Origin: Amblyomma americanum
Taxonomy: Eukaryota > Arthropoda > Arachnida > Ixodida > Ixodidae
Direction of reading: 5' to 3'
NCBI RefSeq assembly: GCF_052857255.1
Contig: NC_135505.1
Location: 139,474,343-139,538,342 of the forward strand
Length of the DNA stretch: 64,000 bases
Shown here: piece by piece, positions 48,360-59,899 of the stretch
Layout: each line of letters starts with the position of its first letter
Position numbering within the stretch: position 1 is the stretch's first letter
Position numbers and translations under genes: made by a program
The notes under the pieces: generated by a model
The model's database searches: none
Seen by the model: only the letters and a program-made list of their open reading frames with translations
What the model was told of the DNA's origin: nothing

Positions 48360-50091
48360 AGCAGTATTGTAGGCTCAGATTAGCTCTGACTTTATATGCG
48401 GTGTGTGGATGCCGACCAGTATTATTAACATACTGATTATCGACAATTTGATGTTTACTGCGATAACCACTTTGTAATACGCGTTCTAGGCTACTTAGGA
48501 AGCCAAAAAGATGTATAATTTGGCGAAGAACAAGTCGGATGCGTTAAATTACATGCTCTTGAACTCCTTTAGAACTATGCGCTGAATCCTATATGCCATT
48601 TCTTAAACATGCTCATAGGGGCCTTGAAGTCGATGTTCAGTTGGAACTTCTTAACCATGCATAACCTTCCAAATCAGCGAATCCCATCACATAAGCAGGC
48701 AGTGCACCTACTAAACGCAGGCGCAGTTTTCACTGTTGTATCGGCAACAACCGCAGTGTTCGCATCTGCTCGACTCTTGAAACGTCATGATGGCGCTAAA
48801 GGTTATTTACGTACAAGACGACCTATCATAGACATTCTTTAACATGAAGTTCGCTGCCTTCGTCCACACATGCTTTTGTTCCGGGACTCCTGTTTTGCTC
48901 TAGAGGTTGACCAAGCTTTTATACACTTCCCGTTTCATGCGATGGTTGAAGAAATAGCAAAAAATGTTTAAAATATTGTCATATGAAATGCAGCAGGAAC
49001 AACAGCTTCTTTGTGTGAACCTTTTGAAGGCCACGTTATTTGCTGCCGAACTTTTATAGCGACTGCTGAGAAAGGCCGCTTTCCCTGGTTTAGGTCATAG
49101 AACTAGCACTACCAGTAGTAGTCAGCGTAACCGGAGCGTGGTAACCACGCATTTGGAGCAGCGTTGCCGTAGAAAGAAGAGGGTATGATTAGTGCGGACG
49201 AAGGCGTAGCTGGAGTGTGAGTGGCACGGGAACCACCCGGAGGATCGTTACCGTGGGTTGAAGAGGCTATGGCGAGAGCCGAACCGTACAGTACGCTAAA
49301 TCCACGGCGGCTGCTGTGAAACACATCCGCCCTAGCGCAGGCTTAGCGGCAGGCTCCACCCACCACCCATGTGGTGCGGGGTGGATGGCACCTTAAGTCA
49401 CGGTCAACCTGGGTCGCATAAGCCTCCGGGTGGCTCAGTTTGGAACAGCCGCCTGCAGTGTAGGGGTGCATCTCTTGAACACTGCACCAGTGCACCAGGG
49501 AAATATCATATCCCCAAAAATAAATGCCTGAACGGCTATCGCTGAATCTCGCGTTGCATAGTCGTAACCGTCTTGTGAGTTTTCTCCTTGTTTTACATTC
49601 AGTGATTGGCTATTCCAACATCCAGAAATTGGCAGTGCGGTATATCAGGCTCCCCAAATGCGCTTATATATCCACGTGGGGTAATGTTGTTCCAGATAAC
49701 CAACTATGGACTGGGGTGGGTGACAGGAGCATCATATCGATCAGCAAATTTAGTGGCGAAGACGCGCTGCACACAGCATTAATAAAATGAGTTTCGTACA
49801 GGGCGAGGGAAAAAAGACGAGATTACTGGCACATGGGTGCGCAGTTGGATGCCGCTCTAAGGAAAGGCGAGCCGAACATCACATTTCAACCCTATTAAAC
49901 TTCTTCATATATTCAGTGGAGAGGCCTTGCGAACTCTGGTTACTCTTTAGAACCATCATAGGAACGAAAGGCTACATTCATTTCTTTGACTTAGATCCTG
50001 CTTTTCACAAGAACCATTAATGTGAGGTCCTGAAGACGATGGCCACTGTTTTCAAATTTCTAAACTGGTCATCGTTGAAGAACTTCACGGG

Positions 50092-50111
50092 GGGGGGGGG
50101 GGGGGGGGGGG
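50092..50111. repeat. Poly-G run
   Basis: About 20 consecutive G, near the likely 5' edge of the CR1 insertion. Its length is prone to sequencing error. Confidence 0.7.
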
Positions 50112-50535
50112 TTACAGGGAGGCCGATTTGGATTGCAGATTTTATTGTAGAACTGGAAAGTTAAGGGGAGCCGAAAACTTTTCGCGGTGACTTAAAAAAA
50201 ATGACGCTTATCACTTTCGTTTCCACACGATCTTCGCTTCATTTACACCTTAGAACGTCGCTCAAAATCAGAAGCTGTTAGTTACGTTGTGGCTTTCGTC
50301 GCTGATGAAAGACTTCTTCGCCTACTTCTTTCCTGCAGAGGCTCTGCCGACACGACGGCGTCATGTTTACGAAGAGGACATCTTTTTTCCGCCACGCGGT
50401 TATTTCAGAGATCATCTCATGTGCGCTGCAAGACCTTCACAATAGCAAAGGCATGCTAAGCACTGCCCATGACAACGGAGGCATGTATACAATACTGAAT
50501 ACCCTGGGAATACCACTTGAGCACAATTGTCCGAA

Positions 50536-51240
50536 ATGTCGAAAGAACTTGTGAAACTGTTTGAAGATTTCAAGCATGAACTAAAGCAAGAATTCAAAGA
50601 ATTCAAAGAAGGATTCGAGCGGGAACTAAGAAAAGATATCCGAGAAATTAAGAGCAGCTTGACATACATAAACCAAAGCTATGAAGAAATGAAAACCTCA
50701 GTTAAGACCGTTGAAAAAGAAAATGAAGAGCTCAGAAAATGTGTCACTAGTTTGCAGGAGGAACGTGATGCCCTGCGCTCACAGTTAAAAGATCATGAAA
50801 TTCGTCTTGGCCAAAATGAACAGCACTCCCGATGTTTCAACGTTGAAATCTCGGCCGTGCCGCAAACTGTGGATGAAAGCATTCTTGAAATCACCAAGAA
50901 ACTTGGCGTAGTTATTGGTGTTCCTCTTGAAAATACTGACATTGAGGCATGCCACCGAGTCCGAACAGCCGGTAACAATACTGCCCCTAACATTGTCGTC
51001 CAGTTTACGCGCAGGGGAAAGCGCGACGCCTTTCTTGAAAAGGCGAAGAAACAAAACCTTACGTCAGAGGACTTAAACCTCAAACCAAAGGTCCCCATCT
51101 TTGTGAATGAGCACCTTTCCCCGGCAACAAAACGGCTGTTTGGCGCAGCAAACAAGAAGCGAAAAGCAGTTGGCTGGAAGTATTTGCCCGAAAAGCAGAT
51201 GCCTCGTCAGTCGTCTGTGTCGAGCTCATTGATGACCTGA
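50536..51240 (+). CDS. CR1 ORF1 protein
   Basis: 234 residues from the ATG at 50536, which opens MSKELVKLFEDFKHELKQEF. Residues 1 to about 95 are a charged coiled coil. Residues from about 105 (FNVEISAVPQTVDESI, then ACHRVRTAGN and PNIVVQFTRRGKRDAF) form the RRM/CTD-like nucleic-acid-binding part common to CR1 and Jockey ORF1 proteins. The frame is intact to the stop at 51238. The protein presumably coated element RNA. An overlapping upstream frame (50363-50554) ending CPKCRKNL may be the original N-terminus. Confidence 0.75.
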   Translation: MSKELVKLFEDFKHELKQEFKEFKEGFERELRKDIREIKSSLTYINQSYEEMKTSVKTVEKENEELRKCVTSLQEERDALRSQLKDHEIRLGQNEQHSRCFNVEISAVPQTVDESILEITKKLGVVIGVPLENTDIEACHRVRTAGNNTAPNIVVQFTRRGKRDAFLEKAKKQNLTSEDLNLKPKVPIFVNEHLSPATKRLFGAANKKRKAVGWKYLPEKQMPRQSSVSSSLMT

Positions 51241-51292
51241 CAAAGTTGGTTTAGTCGTAGTGGCAGTCGTACTTTAGACTTCTTTCTTTCAA

Positions 51293-53682
51293 ATGATTCT
51301 TCAGCCATGTGATTTTAAAACTACAGTAAAATCAAAATACCCGGCATTATGTGTTTTCCACCAAAATGTGCGCTCTGTTGCAAATAAGGAAGACGAACTG
51401 ATGCTTGTACTTGAGATGTTCGGCATAGTATTTTCTGTTATCATGCTCACAGAAACATGGTACACCCAAGAATCACACGTGTTCAATCTGCCTGGTTACC
51501 AGTCATTTTTTCGATATCGTTCGGATAAGCGAGGCGGTGGCGTCTCCATTTTAACCAAAGAAAACATAACCTGCGAAGAAGAATCTGAATTTTGTGCGGT
51601 TACTCCAGACTACGAGGTACTTACTAAGCGCTCTGAAATAAATCTTTTTTGCGTCGTATACCGGCCGCCCTCCGGTGATTTCAAAATATTTTTTTAATTT
51701 TTTGGGGGATATATTTGGTTATGTGACAGACAATAAGTTAGATCTTTATTTAGGGGGCGATATAAATTTGAATATGCTTTTACGGACGAACACACAAAAG
51801 AAGCTCTGTGATATTATGGATGCAAATGGCTTTTGGAATGCCATTTCAGAACCCACTCGTGTCACTACAGATAGTTCCTCATTACTAGATATATTTATCA
51901 CAAATATTAATACAGATTTAACGACTGCAAATACTGTATGCACTGGCCTCAGTGACTACTTTGGAATAGTAATGTCGGTTCGAAAATCTTATGTCGTAGC
52001 TAATAAAACCAGAAAACCAAATTCTTACGAGAAATCACCCCTGCTACACTTGATTCGTTTCGTAGTTTCGTTAGTAAGCAGGACTGGAACCCTGTCTACG
52101 CAACTCAAGATAGTGACACAGCATACTGCAAATTCATTGACCTCTTCAAAGCACTGTACGATACACATTTTCCATTACGTCCAAGAAGAAAACCGAAAAA
52201 TGCTCGGAAGCCTTGGCTAACGCGGGAATTGCTAGATTCGATTAAACATAAAAATGGCCTCTATGCAAAGTTTGTAAAAGACAAAGGTACGCATGCCTTT
52301 TGCGAATTTAAAGCGTACCGAAATAAGCTTACGTCTAGACTACGTGCAGCAAAGAACGCCTATTTTGCAGATATATTTTCTGATGAGAGCATAAAACGTT
52401 CTGATGTACTCTGGCGAAAACTGAACTCACTAATGCATTCTGGCACTCAAGGAGTTATACCCGATGCACTTATACATGAAGGGAAACGGCTAAATGGCAG
52501 CCAATTAGCTGACGCCTTAAATAGTTTTTTCGTACAGCTGGCCGATCCCAGTGATTACTTCGGTGCAAACAATACATCCCATGCTGAACGCTTCCTCTGT
52601 CAGACTGCTACATGCCATTCACTGTTCTTTTCTCTGACGGACTGCACAGAAGAATGCCTTTGTATCAATTCCATCAAAAATAGTAAATCAGAGGAACTAT
52701 GTGGTATGCAGGTACTTCCTGTGAAGCACGTTCTTGACGTAATTTGTCCAGTCATTACTTTTATATATAACTTGATTTTGTCCACGGGCGTATTTCCCCA
52801 AGCAATGCATACTGCACGTGTGGTTCCTATATTTAAATCTGGAGATCGTAGTCTTTTCATTAACTATCGCCCAATCCCGATGCTACCAGTATTTTCTAAA
52901 GGTATTGAAAAAATACTACACACCAAAATTGTATCGTTTCTATCGCGTAATAATCTTCTGCTCGATTATCAGCATGGTTTCAGGAAGCATCAATCAACAG
53001 AAACAGCACTTTTAACGCAAAAAGAATTCACCAAGAAACGTATGGTACTGGGCATCTATGTCGATTTTTCAAAAGCATTTGATCTTGTCAATCACACTAT
53101 CCTTCTTTCAAAATTGCACAGATACGGCGTTCGTGGAACACCACATGCGCTTCTTACATCATAACTTAGCAACAGAACACAACATGTCGAAATAAATAAC
53201 ATTAAATCTTCTTTGCAGTCCGTTCATGCCGGCGTGCCACAGGGAAGCATACTCGGACCGCTACTCTTCCTTATTTATATTAATGATATGGTGCACTGCA
53301 CTCAGGACGTAAAGTTTAATTCCTATGCGGACGACACCACCATTTTCGTTACCGGAAGTACGCAAGCAGATGTAGAGGAGCGAGCAAATATGGCGCTTCT
53401 GGACTTGGACTCTTGGGTCAAAGCAAACCACTTAAAAATAAACACAAGCAAACAAAAGCAGTCCTATACATTCCAAAAGGGAAGGAATTACCAGATATCT
53501 TGAGCGTACGATTAGGAACAGAAAAAGTTGAAATTGTGAACTCTGTGAAAGTACTCGGAGTGGTCTTTTCAAGACACCTTACATGGAACGACCACATAGG
53601 TTACTTGCATTCAAAAGTTGCATCAGCAGTTGGCGCAATCGCCCGGACAAGATACTTGCTGCCTTCTAAAATAAAACTCTAA
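51293..53682 (+). pseudogene. CR1 ORF2: endonuclease plus reverse transcriptase, broken
   Basis: The endonuclease part shows FHQNVRSVANK, LTETW, RGGGVSIL, VYRPPSGDF, GGDINLNML and LLDIFITN. The RT part shows KSGDRSLFINYRPI, YVDFSKAFDLVNH, GVPQGSILGPLLFLIYINDM and the catalytic YADD at 53324-53335. It is broken by a frameshift in the T-run near 51690, another near 52050, a TAA at 53162, a third frameshift near 53455, and truncation at 53680. It cannot make an active enzyme. Confidence 0.88.
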
Positions 53683-53984
53683 TTTTAAGACTGTGTTTTT
53701 AGGATGTGTCTAATTTTCTGTTTTTGTGCTTTACTGTGTGTATTATTTTCATACGGACAAAAGTAATAATATGAAACTCTTCGATGTATAAAATAATGCA
53801 AACTGATCTTTCTCCTAGCTGTTGCTCTGCCAATTATTGTGGGGGCCAGGGCCTTGTCAAGCTGTCTTTCACAGCTTTTAGTCCTGGCCCCTTTCTTTTC
53901 GACGAAAAGAAAAATAAACTTGACTTGACTTGACCTCGTTATGAATTCCGCTATGATTACCAGGCGACGATGAAACATTCCGCA

Positions 53985-54083
53985 GCCACATTTGCAGTTG
54001 TGGAATACAACCCATTTAACAATTATTTCTGCGACGACTGTGAAGAAAATGGCAGCACTGTTTTTGATAGCTGGGCTGTATAA
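53985..54083 (+). pseudogene. Exon-like frame in copy B
   Basis: Reads TFAVVEYNPFNNYF then CDDCEENGSTVFDSWAV and stops at TAA 54081. Copy A reads through this point for 19 more residues, so copy B is probably truncated. It starts about 50 bases after the end of the CR1 insertion. Confidence 0.4.
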
Positions 54084-55192
54084 ACGGATGCAGTAATGAA
54101 GAGGAAAATCTGAAGCATTAGTCGGAATCGGCTGAGAGTTACGGAGCTTGCTAAAGTTCATCTTTAAGGATCGTGCAAGGGAAGGAATGTGGTATTAGTT
54201 TACTCCAAGTTAACCACGACGATTTTTATTTATGATGTGGTAAGGGTGCTATAGTTCCACGCAACGACTAACCCTTTCGTGGGCACCGGAGCGAAAACTA
54301 TACTAAGCAGCGCTTTGGATACCTGCTACCTTTTGTAAAAGACATTATACGGTGCACCACAACTTATTCTGCGGCGCGCTATTACTGATAGATGTTGCAA
54401 AATTTATGACCAAAACATAATGAGAAAACAAAGGCACTGATATCCATTAAAAATGACTAAATGACTCGAAATAATCGGCACCCTTTTCGTCATTAGAAAT
54501 GTGAATTTTAATGAGGAGACGGAAACAAAAATTTTGGCTAATGAATAGACGATCAAGAAATTTGCACTGGTTCTTTAGATTTCAAGTACTCGTCGTTTAC
54601 CTTCGCTCAAGTTTGCATAACGAAAGCAGGAAAGAGACATTAGAAGAGAAAAAAAAAACGCGCTGTACACGACATAAAAGAGGTAAGAAAATATGCAGTG
54701 AAAAACTTAACGGTATCATAAAAGATGTGATAACCGTCTGGCTTTGTGTGAACACATGAACCACGTCATCAGGGAAGGAATGGAGGGGGTTTAATATGCT
54801 AGGCAGAGCGATAAATTGCATGTACCTACCAGGCAGCGTTCAAGACTTGAACAGAGTGGTCCAGTTGAACTTAGTACAAGGTTCAATGGTACAATGTAAA
54901 TGATTTTGCTGCAGTTAACGAGGTTCGGGACGAAAGAATCTCAACACGCCACACGCGTAGATGCATGCTGCACAAGACCCTGCGAAAAACAAAAGCGAAT
55001 GATTGCACAGAAAAGATGGTATACTGCCCTTTGATTGACATTTCGAAGAATTATGTTTTGCTTACCATTGTGAGATTGAAAAGTTTTTGTGCGCTTTAAA
55101 TCTAGGATTTAAAAAAGTCTCTGACGCTTAGGCGCATCGAGAAATGCGTTGCTGACATTTAGGACTCTGAAGAGCATTGACCTGGATAAAAG

Positions 55193-55200
55193 TATAAAGG
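55193..55200 (+). promoter_or_regulatory. TATA box of gene 3
   Basis: TATAAAGG lies 58 bases before the ATG of the signal-peptide exon, preceded by a second AT-rich TATA-like run (GATAAAAG). A possible initiator (TTTAGTTC) lies about 40 bases downstream. The distance to the ATG implies a short 5' leader. Confidence 0.5.
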
Positions 55201-55257
55201 ATGCGTGCGACGAGTCCCGCGTTGTGAGCCCATTTAGTTCTCTCTGAAGTCTCAGCG

Positions 55258-58121
55258 ATGCGTCGAATCTTTTTCGTTATTCTTTCCCTCGGCGTGCAGC
55301 TTAACACAGTGGCCAGTGATGCGACAATTGATACGACTGGTAAGCTTTCTTCCATCATTTTCTGAGCCTGAAACGGCGTCTGCGGTTTCCTAGCTGGTAG
55401 GGTATGTTGGGGCACCAGCTAGGACTGCAATAAATAAGATTGAGAAGGCGCTTGCGCCCCGATGCCCATTTTTCGCTTCTTCATCAATATATATATATAT
55501 CCCAGTTTCATTTGAAACTGTTCGCCTTTTTACGAATGGTGTGAAATAGGGGCCTACTGTGAACGGTAGAGTTACCACGGCTTTCCTCTCTTCATAATCT
55601 TTCCCTCCTGGCCATCTTGATTTGAAGCCCTAAACATATGGCTTTACGCCCTGCAGGCGGTGCACAATTTCTTATATGCGCTTCTTAACTTTCAGGAGCT
55701 GCTGTTACTGGTCATAATTGGAATGCTCGTGGCCGATTCTGCAGTCTTACACTACGCTTTTTTTGTAGCACCCAAATATTTCAAACCGCAGTATTTTCTA
55801 CGCTCCATGAAACTTTTTCCTGGAAATGTTGCGAAAGCGACAAACGCGAACCACGGATCTTCTTTCTGCAAATATATGGTGGAAGTTCATAGTTTCCTCA
55901 TAAAGCGGAGTGTACTGGTAAAGCTCGTTATTTAAGGCATAATTATTACATAGCTATACAATTTAAACTTTAGAGTGGGATAGAGAAAACATCTTTATTG
56001 ACGACAACAAATATTTCTGGTACGCCCGGTTAGAACAAGCACCCATAGATGTCGCCAGCTACACCACAGACGGAGCGAAGTAACCGAACAACGAGCAACG
56101 CGTCAGCCAGCTTTCCTGCGGCTGAACTATTGGCGTATTGACACAGTTGCAGCGCTCCGCACCTCTACTTTTGTTTTCATTGCTAATAAATCTTGTTTCC
56201 AAGTAAAACAGTGTGTGGGTTGCCAAAATGCAACCTGGCTTACCTGAGACAAGTCAGGTGGTTTTATGGAGAGGAGACAGAGGCGGCTTCAGCCCTATAA
56301 CGCATCCCCAGGATGTAATTTTGTTGACAGGGCCCGATATTATCTTGTAAAACGAAAAAACGAATAGTTAACCAAGATATCGTATAGATTCCGGGAGTGA
56401 ACATGAAAATAAACATCAATGAAAAATATCCCAGCGCGGGTATGCCAAAACAAACATTACTAACATCAACTTCGATCTGGGGGTTTCTCCTAAAAGACCC
56501 AACGATCACCACTGACGCACGCATTACACGGTATGCTCGATCACTCATTCTATGCTGACTGTTTTTCGGAGGCTTTGCCAAATGATAAGGTACGCCGTAA
56601 ACTACTACTTCACGAACTAAAGCATTTAAGCATAGAACACAATGAGCTGCGTGCTTTCTTGCTAGCCGCTGTAATTCATTGAACGATGCGCACTCTGTCT
56701 TACCACAAAGTACAGTCATTGGCCTACTTCTGTAACTTATTTATACTGATGACCTTAAAAGTTAATCAACTTCGTGTAATACGTGGGTAATGAAGCTGAA
56801 TGCAAATAAATGCAAAATTATGCGAGTCTGAAGAATAGCTAATATTCAGAATTAAATTTATTGGAGTAGCACTGCCTTGGAATTAGTGAATTCGCACAAA
56901 TATCTGGAGGTACTATCGGGGCCGAAAGTTTCCGGCACGCGAGTTCTAGGAAGAACGTTTATTGCAGCTCCACCTCACGACCGAGTCGCCTGATACTGTA
57001 TGAAGGCGTTGAAGGCCTGAATGCTCCTTCCTCTCTTCCCAATATAAGGCGACTGGGTAGCGAGGTGAAGATGCAATAAACGTTCTTCCTAGAACTCGCA
57101 TCCCGGAAACTTCCGGCGCCCATATAACTGCTGTCCTAACAAAGTCCCTTCATATTCGAAACATAGCAAACAATGCCAATCGCATGCTACAGTATTTACG
57201 ACAAAACTTTTCCAAGGTCTTATTCGAATTTACTACCGCACAAAATGAAAATTTCGTTGAAATTGGACTACGGACGCCTGTTGGGGATCCGTACAACGAG
57301 GAATAAATTGCATCGAATTTATTACACAAAACTACTGTTTTCCTAATAAAGTATGACAAAGCAGCCAGTATAACTAACATGAAAACTAGACACGACATTC
57401 CACCCCCCATTAAGCACCAAGGTAATAAATAGGTGGCGTCTAAGAAACATTTAATTCTTCTCAAGAGCAGAGCATAGACTCACCGCAGTGCTAGCAAACA
57501 ACTATGTAGCCGCCTATTTTATGCCTGTTTCATATAGAGAGGATTTGTTTTTTGGGAAGAGTATAAATAAGGTGGCAGTACCAGTCAGACGAGCAGCATA
57601 AGCAAAGGCCTGTGTTCAGATCAGGCTTATAGTATACGGCAGGCCTTAACGCTCGAGTCTTGCTTTGGCACCTAAAGATGTGTTCATATTTGGTGACTGA
57701 CAACTTGCGCGTTCGTCTGCCCTAGGCTACGGTCACTCGATTAAAGTGTGTCATTATTTGAAGTCCTCTGTCATAGTTTGCACACCACATAGATATTATT
57801 TTTCCCTAAAGAAACGTTTTTTCCTTATAGCCCCTGGCTGCCCTGGTGATCATCACTTTTTAACCTGTTGTTCACTGCGTGAAGACTGATACTGCGACAC
57901 AATTTTCACTGAAAAGTTTAAGGACTGCCTTGATATTTGGCAATGATCCGCGTTATGTTTCAGATGACAGAAAGAAAATTGGCGAAGGTATAACTGTTTT
58001 GGCCACAGTCTATTATGATTCGTCGTACAATGAGAAATTTAAGCTAACTGATTCTGAAGAAGGAAAAAGCAACAGCAGCCAAGATCCTTCTAAGCATCAT
58101 TTTGACATCCTGTTTAAAAAG
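55258..58121 (+). CDS. Gene 3: 5' part of a third metalloprotease-like gene
   Basis: Exon 1 (55258-55339) encodes MRRIFFVILSLGVQLNTVAS, a strong signal peptide with a likely cleavage after VAS, and ends in phase 1 before GTAAGC. Exon 2 (57964-58121, after ATGTTTCAG and before GTAAAA) is 158 nt and starts with two bases of a split codon, exactly like 20894-21051 of gene 2. It encodes RKKIGEGITVLATVYYD and ends HFDILFKK, aligning with SKGIGTGVTVHAKVLYDD and LKELFQK of gene 2. Together they give the first 80 residues. A TATA box lies about 60 bases upstream of the ATG. I found no match to the following 63-nt exon between 58122 and 64000, so the gene either continues beyond the window across a long, repeat-filled intron or is truncated. 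Confidence 0.55.
55340..56915. other. First intron of gene 3, left part
   Basis: No other gene recognised. An (AT)n run lies at 55486-55500. The minus frame 56264-56719 (151 codons) has no known domain and no homologue here, and may be chance. Confidence 0.35.
56917..57123. mobile_element. Foldback / MITE-like element
   Basis: Two arms of about 60 bases (56917-56978 and 57060-57123), nearly perfect inverted copies sharing GAGTTCTAGGAAGAACGTTT, surround about 80 bases. No transposase. No clear target-site duplication. Located in the first intron of gene 3. Confidence 0.75.
57562..57589 (+). promoter_or_regulatory. Candidate core promoter (TATA plus initiator)
   Basis: TATAAATA (57562-57569) is followed by TCAGA (57585-57589), a spacing close to that of arthropod TATA/initiator promoters. 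It sits between exons 1 and 2 of gene 3. The first ATG downstream (57679) opens only a 15-codon frame, so it may be an alternative start site, an old promoter, or chance. Confidence 0.3.
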
Positions 58122-58920
58122 GTAAAATTGTTTTATGTTACTTTGTAAGTGTGTTAAATGGACTGCGAAGCATGAAACCGCCCTGAATCGAATTTCCAAT
58201 AAAGTAATTCGCTAGCTTTAATTACCGGAAGAGCACTGCTGCAAACTACCAATATCTTCAGCAATATTCCACCCGACAGAAGGTCTTGAGTCGAGCCACT
58301 GGACCAACCAGTGGAGCGATATGTGTTAAACGGTTACAGCACGCAGAGTGCAGATGGAGATGGTCTAGTGAAATTGTAGTTCTGACGTATGACGGTACAG
58401 AACACAGCGCTAAACTACTGAACTCCTTGAACTTTTATACATATCTCGCTTTGTTAGGTCCCATCACCATAATTATAGAACAGTAAAAGCGTCGTGCTCT
58501 CATCTTGCTATCAGGCATTATGTTAATAAGTATTTAAATGTTGCGAAGCTACGTTGTGAATTGTATCCCTCTGTTGGGTCGCTACTTTGAAGGTGTAGTT
58601 TTACTCCTTTCCCGGTCCGTGGGGCCTGTTAGGAATAGCACTTGTGTAACAGACAGATTTTTGGGGAGGGTGATCCACTAATGCACTTCACATTACAAAT
58701 AATACTATCAGAGGGGAGTGATGGCAATTTTAATAATTTTAAAACCGCTTATTTCTTAGCACTAAAAAACTTACCAGAATGGCATTCAAAACTAGGATGA
58801 CATGACAGCGCTCCCAATAAGTAATGACTAAGCGTATTAAGTTTCTTAAAATTTGCTATCTAACGTTTGATATGCAAATTTGCTAATAACATCAAATGGG
58901 TTAAAGTTATGTGAATATGC
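58122..58920. other. Intron of gene 3 or spacer
   Basis: AT-rich sequence after the donor at 58122. No match to the next expected exon. Confidence 0.4.
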
Positions 58921-58924
58921 AAGT

Positions 58925-59870
58925 GTGAATGAGTGAACCGATGGCATAACGGTGAAGCATCCGCCTCGCGTTCAAGAGAACTATGGCTTTAAACCCACCG
59001 CATAAAAAGAAAACAAAATTCGGGTGTTGATGGAATTGAATAGCCAAGCCTGGCGTGCGTCCTAATCCCGGTGACCAGAGTCGACAGGGCACCCTCTCAC
59101 CAGAACAGGATTAGGCAACCCCGGTATAGTGCTTGGCCATCACCTGCTGTATAAATACACCAATAAACCCCTGGCCCTCAGTCTCCAGTCCCGGCTGCAG
59201 AGCCGCTGACCAAGGCGAAGGCCAGACCTGTGATTCAGCAGATGGCGCTAATGATTTCTGGCTTTGGGTAGGGTTACATTAGAAACTGGACATTTCAACG
59301 TATAGCGCTAGAACCCCATCCATAGAGGTTACATTAGCATTACTGTTCGAGGAACTAACGGATATTAAATGGCATATCATAGGGCTTATGTCACGGCAAG
59401 AGATGAAACATATACGGTGTTAAAAGGCGGGCGCGTGCTATGCTATTGCGGTTTAGCTGAGCGGCGAGAGCTAGGTGTGGGATTCCTGATCAATAAGCAC
59501 ATAACTGTTAAACTAACTCTGCAGAAATAACGAGAGGGTCGTCCTTACTGTAATAAACTTCATTAACAGGAAGAAACTGAAGGTTTTACAGGCGTACACA
59601 CTAAGATCAAGTAATGATGATGAGGTAGGTGAAGGTGTCATGCCGGCATGGAATCGGCAATGGCTACACTAAAATCCCAGTACTGTTCTGATGGGCGCCT
59701 TCAATGCCAAGGCAGGCGAGAAGCAGGCAAGGGTCCAGGCATTGTGGGTTACGGCATAAGTTCTATACTTGGCGAAAGCTTTTCTTCGCAAATAAGAAAT
59801 GGCTACAGGGGCCGAGACTTAATAACTGTCATTCCACAAATAATTACTGGCGCATAACAGTGCGCCTGGC
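58925..59870 (+). mobile_element. RTE-type LINE, 5' part with endonuclease, decayed
   Basis: A tRNA-like head (GGCATAACGGTGAAGCATCC, related to 2690-2765) leads into non-coding sequence. From about 59270 decayed frames read LFEELTDIKWHIIGL and, at about 59690, MGAFNAKAGEKQ, matching the 'GDFNAKVG' motif of RTE endonucleases. Many stops. It ends without an RT domain. Confidence 0.65.
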
Positions 59871-59899
59871 CATCTGGCGCGTTGCTCTCTCAGAAGCAC

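Larger units (their letters stand above)
50340..53934 (+). mobile_element. CR1-type non-LTR retrotransposon, dead copy
   Basis: It has ORF1, an ORF2 with endonuclease and reverse transcriptase, and a 3' UTR with a hairpin (GGGGCCAGGGCC..TCCTGGCCCC, 53840-53893). It ends in three TTGAC-type repeats (53919-53934), as CR1/L2-clade elements end in short tandem repeats. About 200 residues of the RT C-terminus are missing after 53680. The 5' boundary is a guess; the element may begin anywhere between 50112 and 50360. Confidence 0.85.
48360..55130 (+). repeat. Segmental duplication, copy B (split by CR1)
   Basis: Partner of 41520-45870. It is longer because a CR1 element of about 3.6 kb sits between 50.3 and 53.93 kb. 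It ends just before the promoter of gene 3. Confidence 0.75.

Noticed and set aside
56264..56719. 151-codon minus-strand frame
   Set aside because: No domain, no homologue in the window and no splice or promoter context; probably chance.
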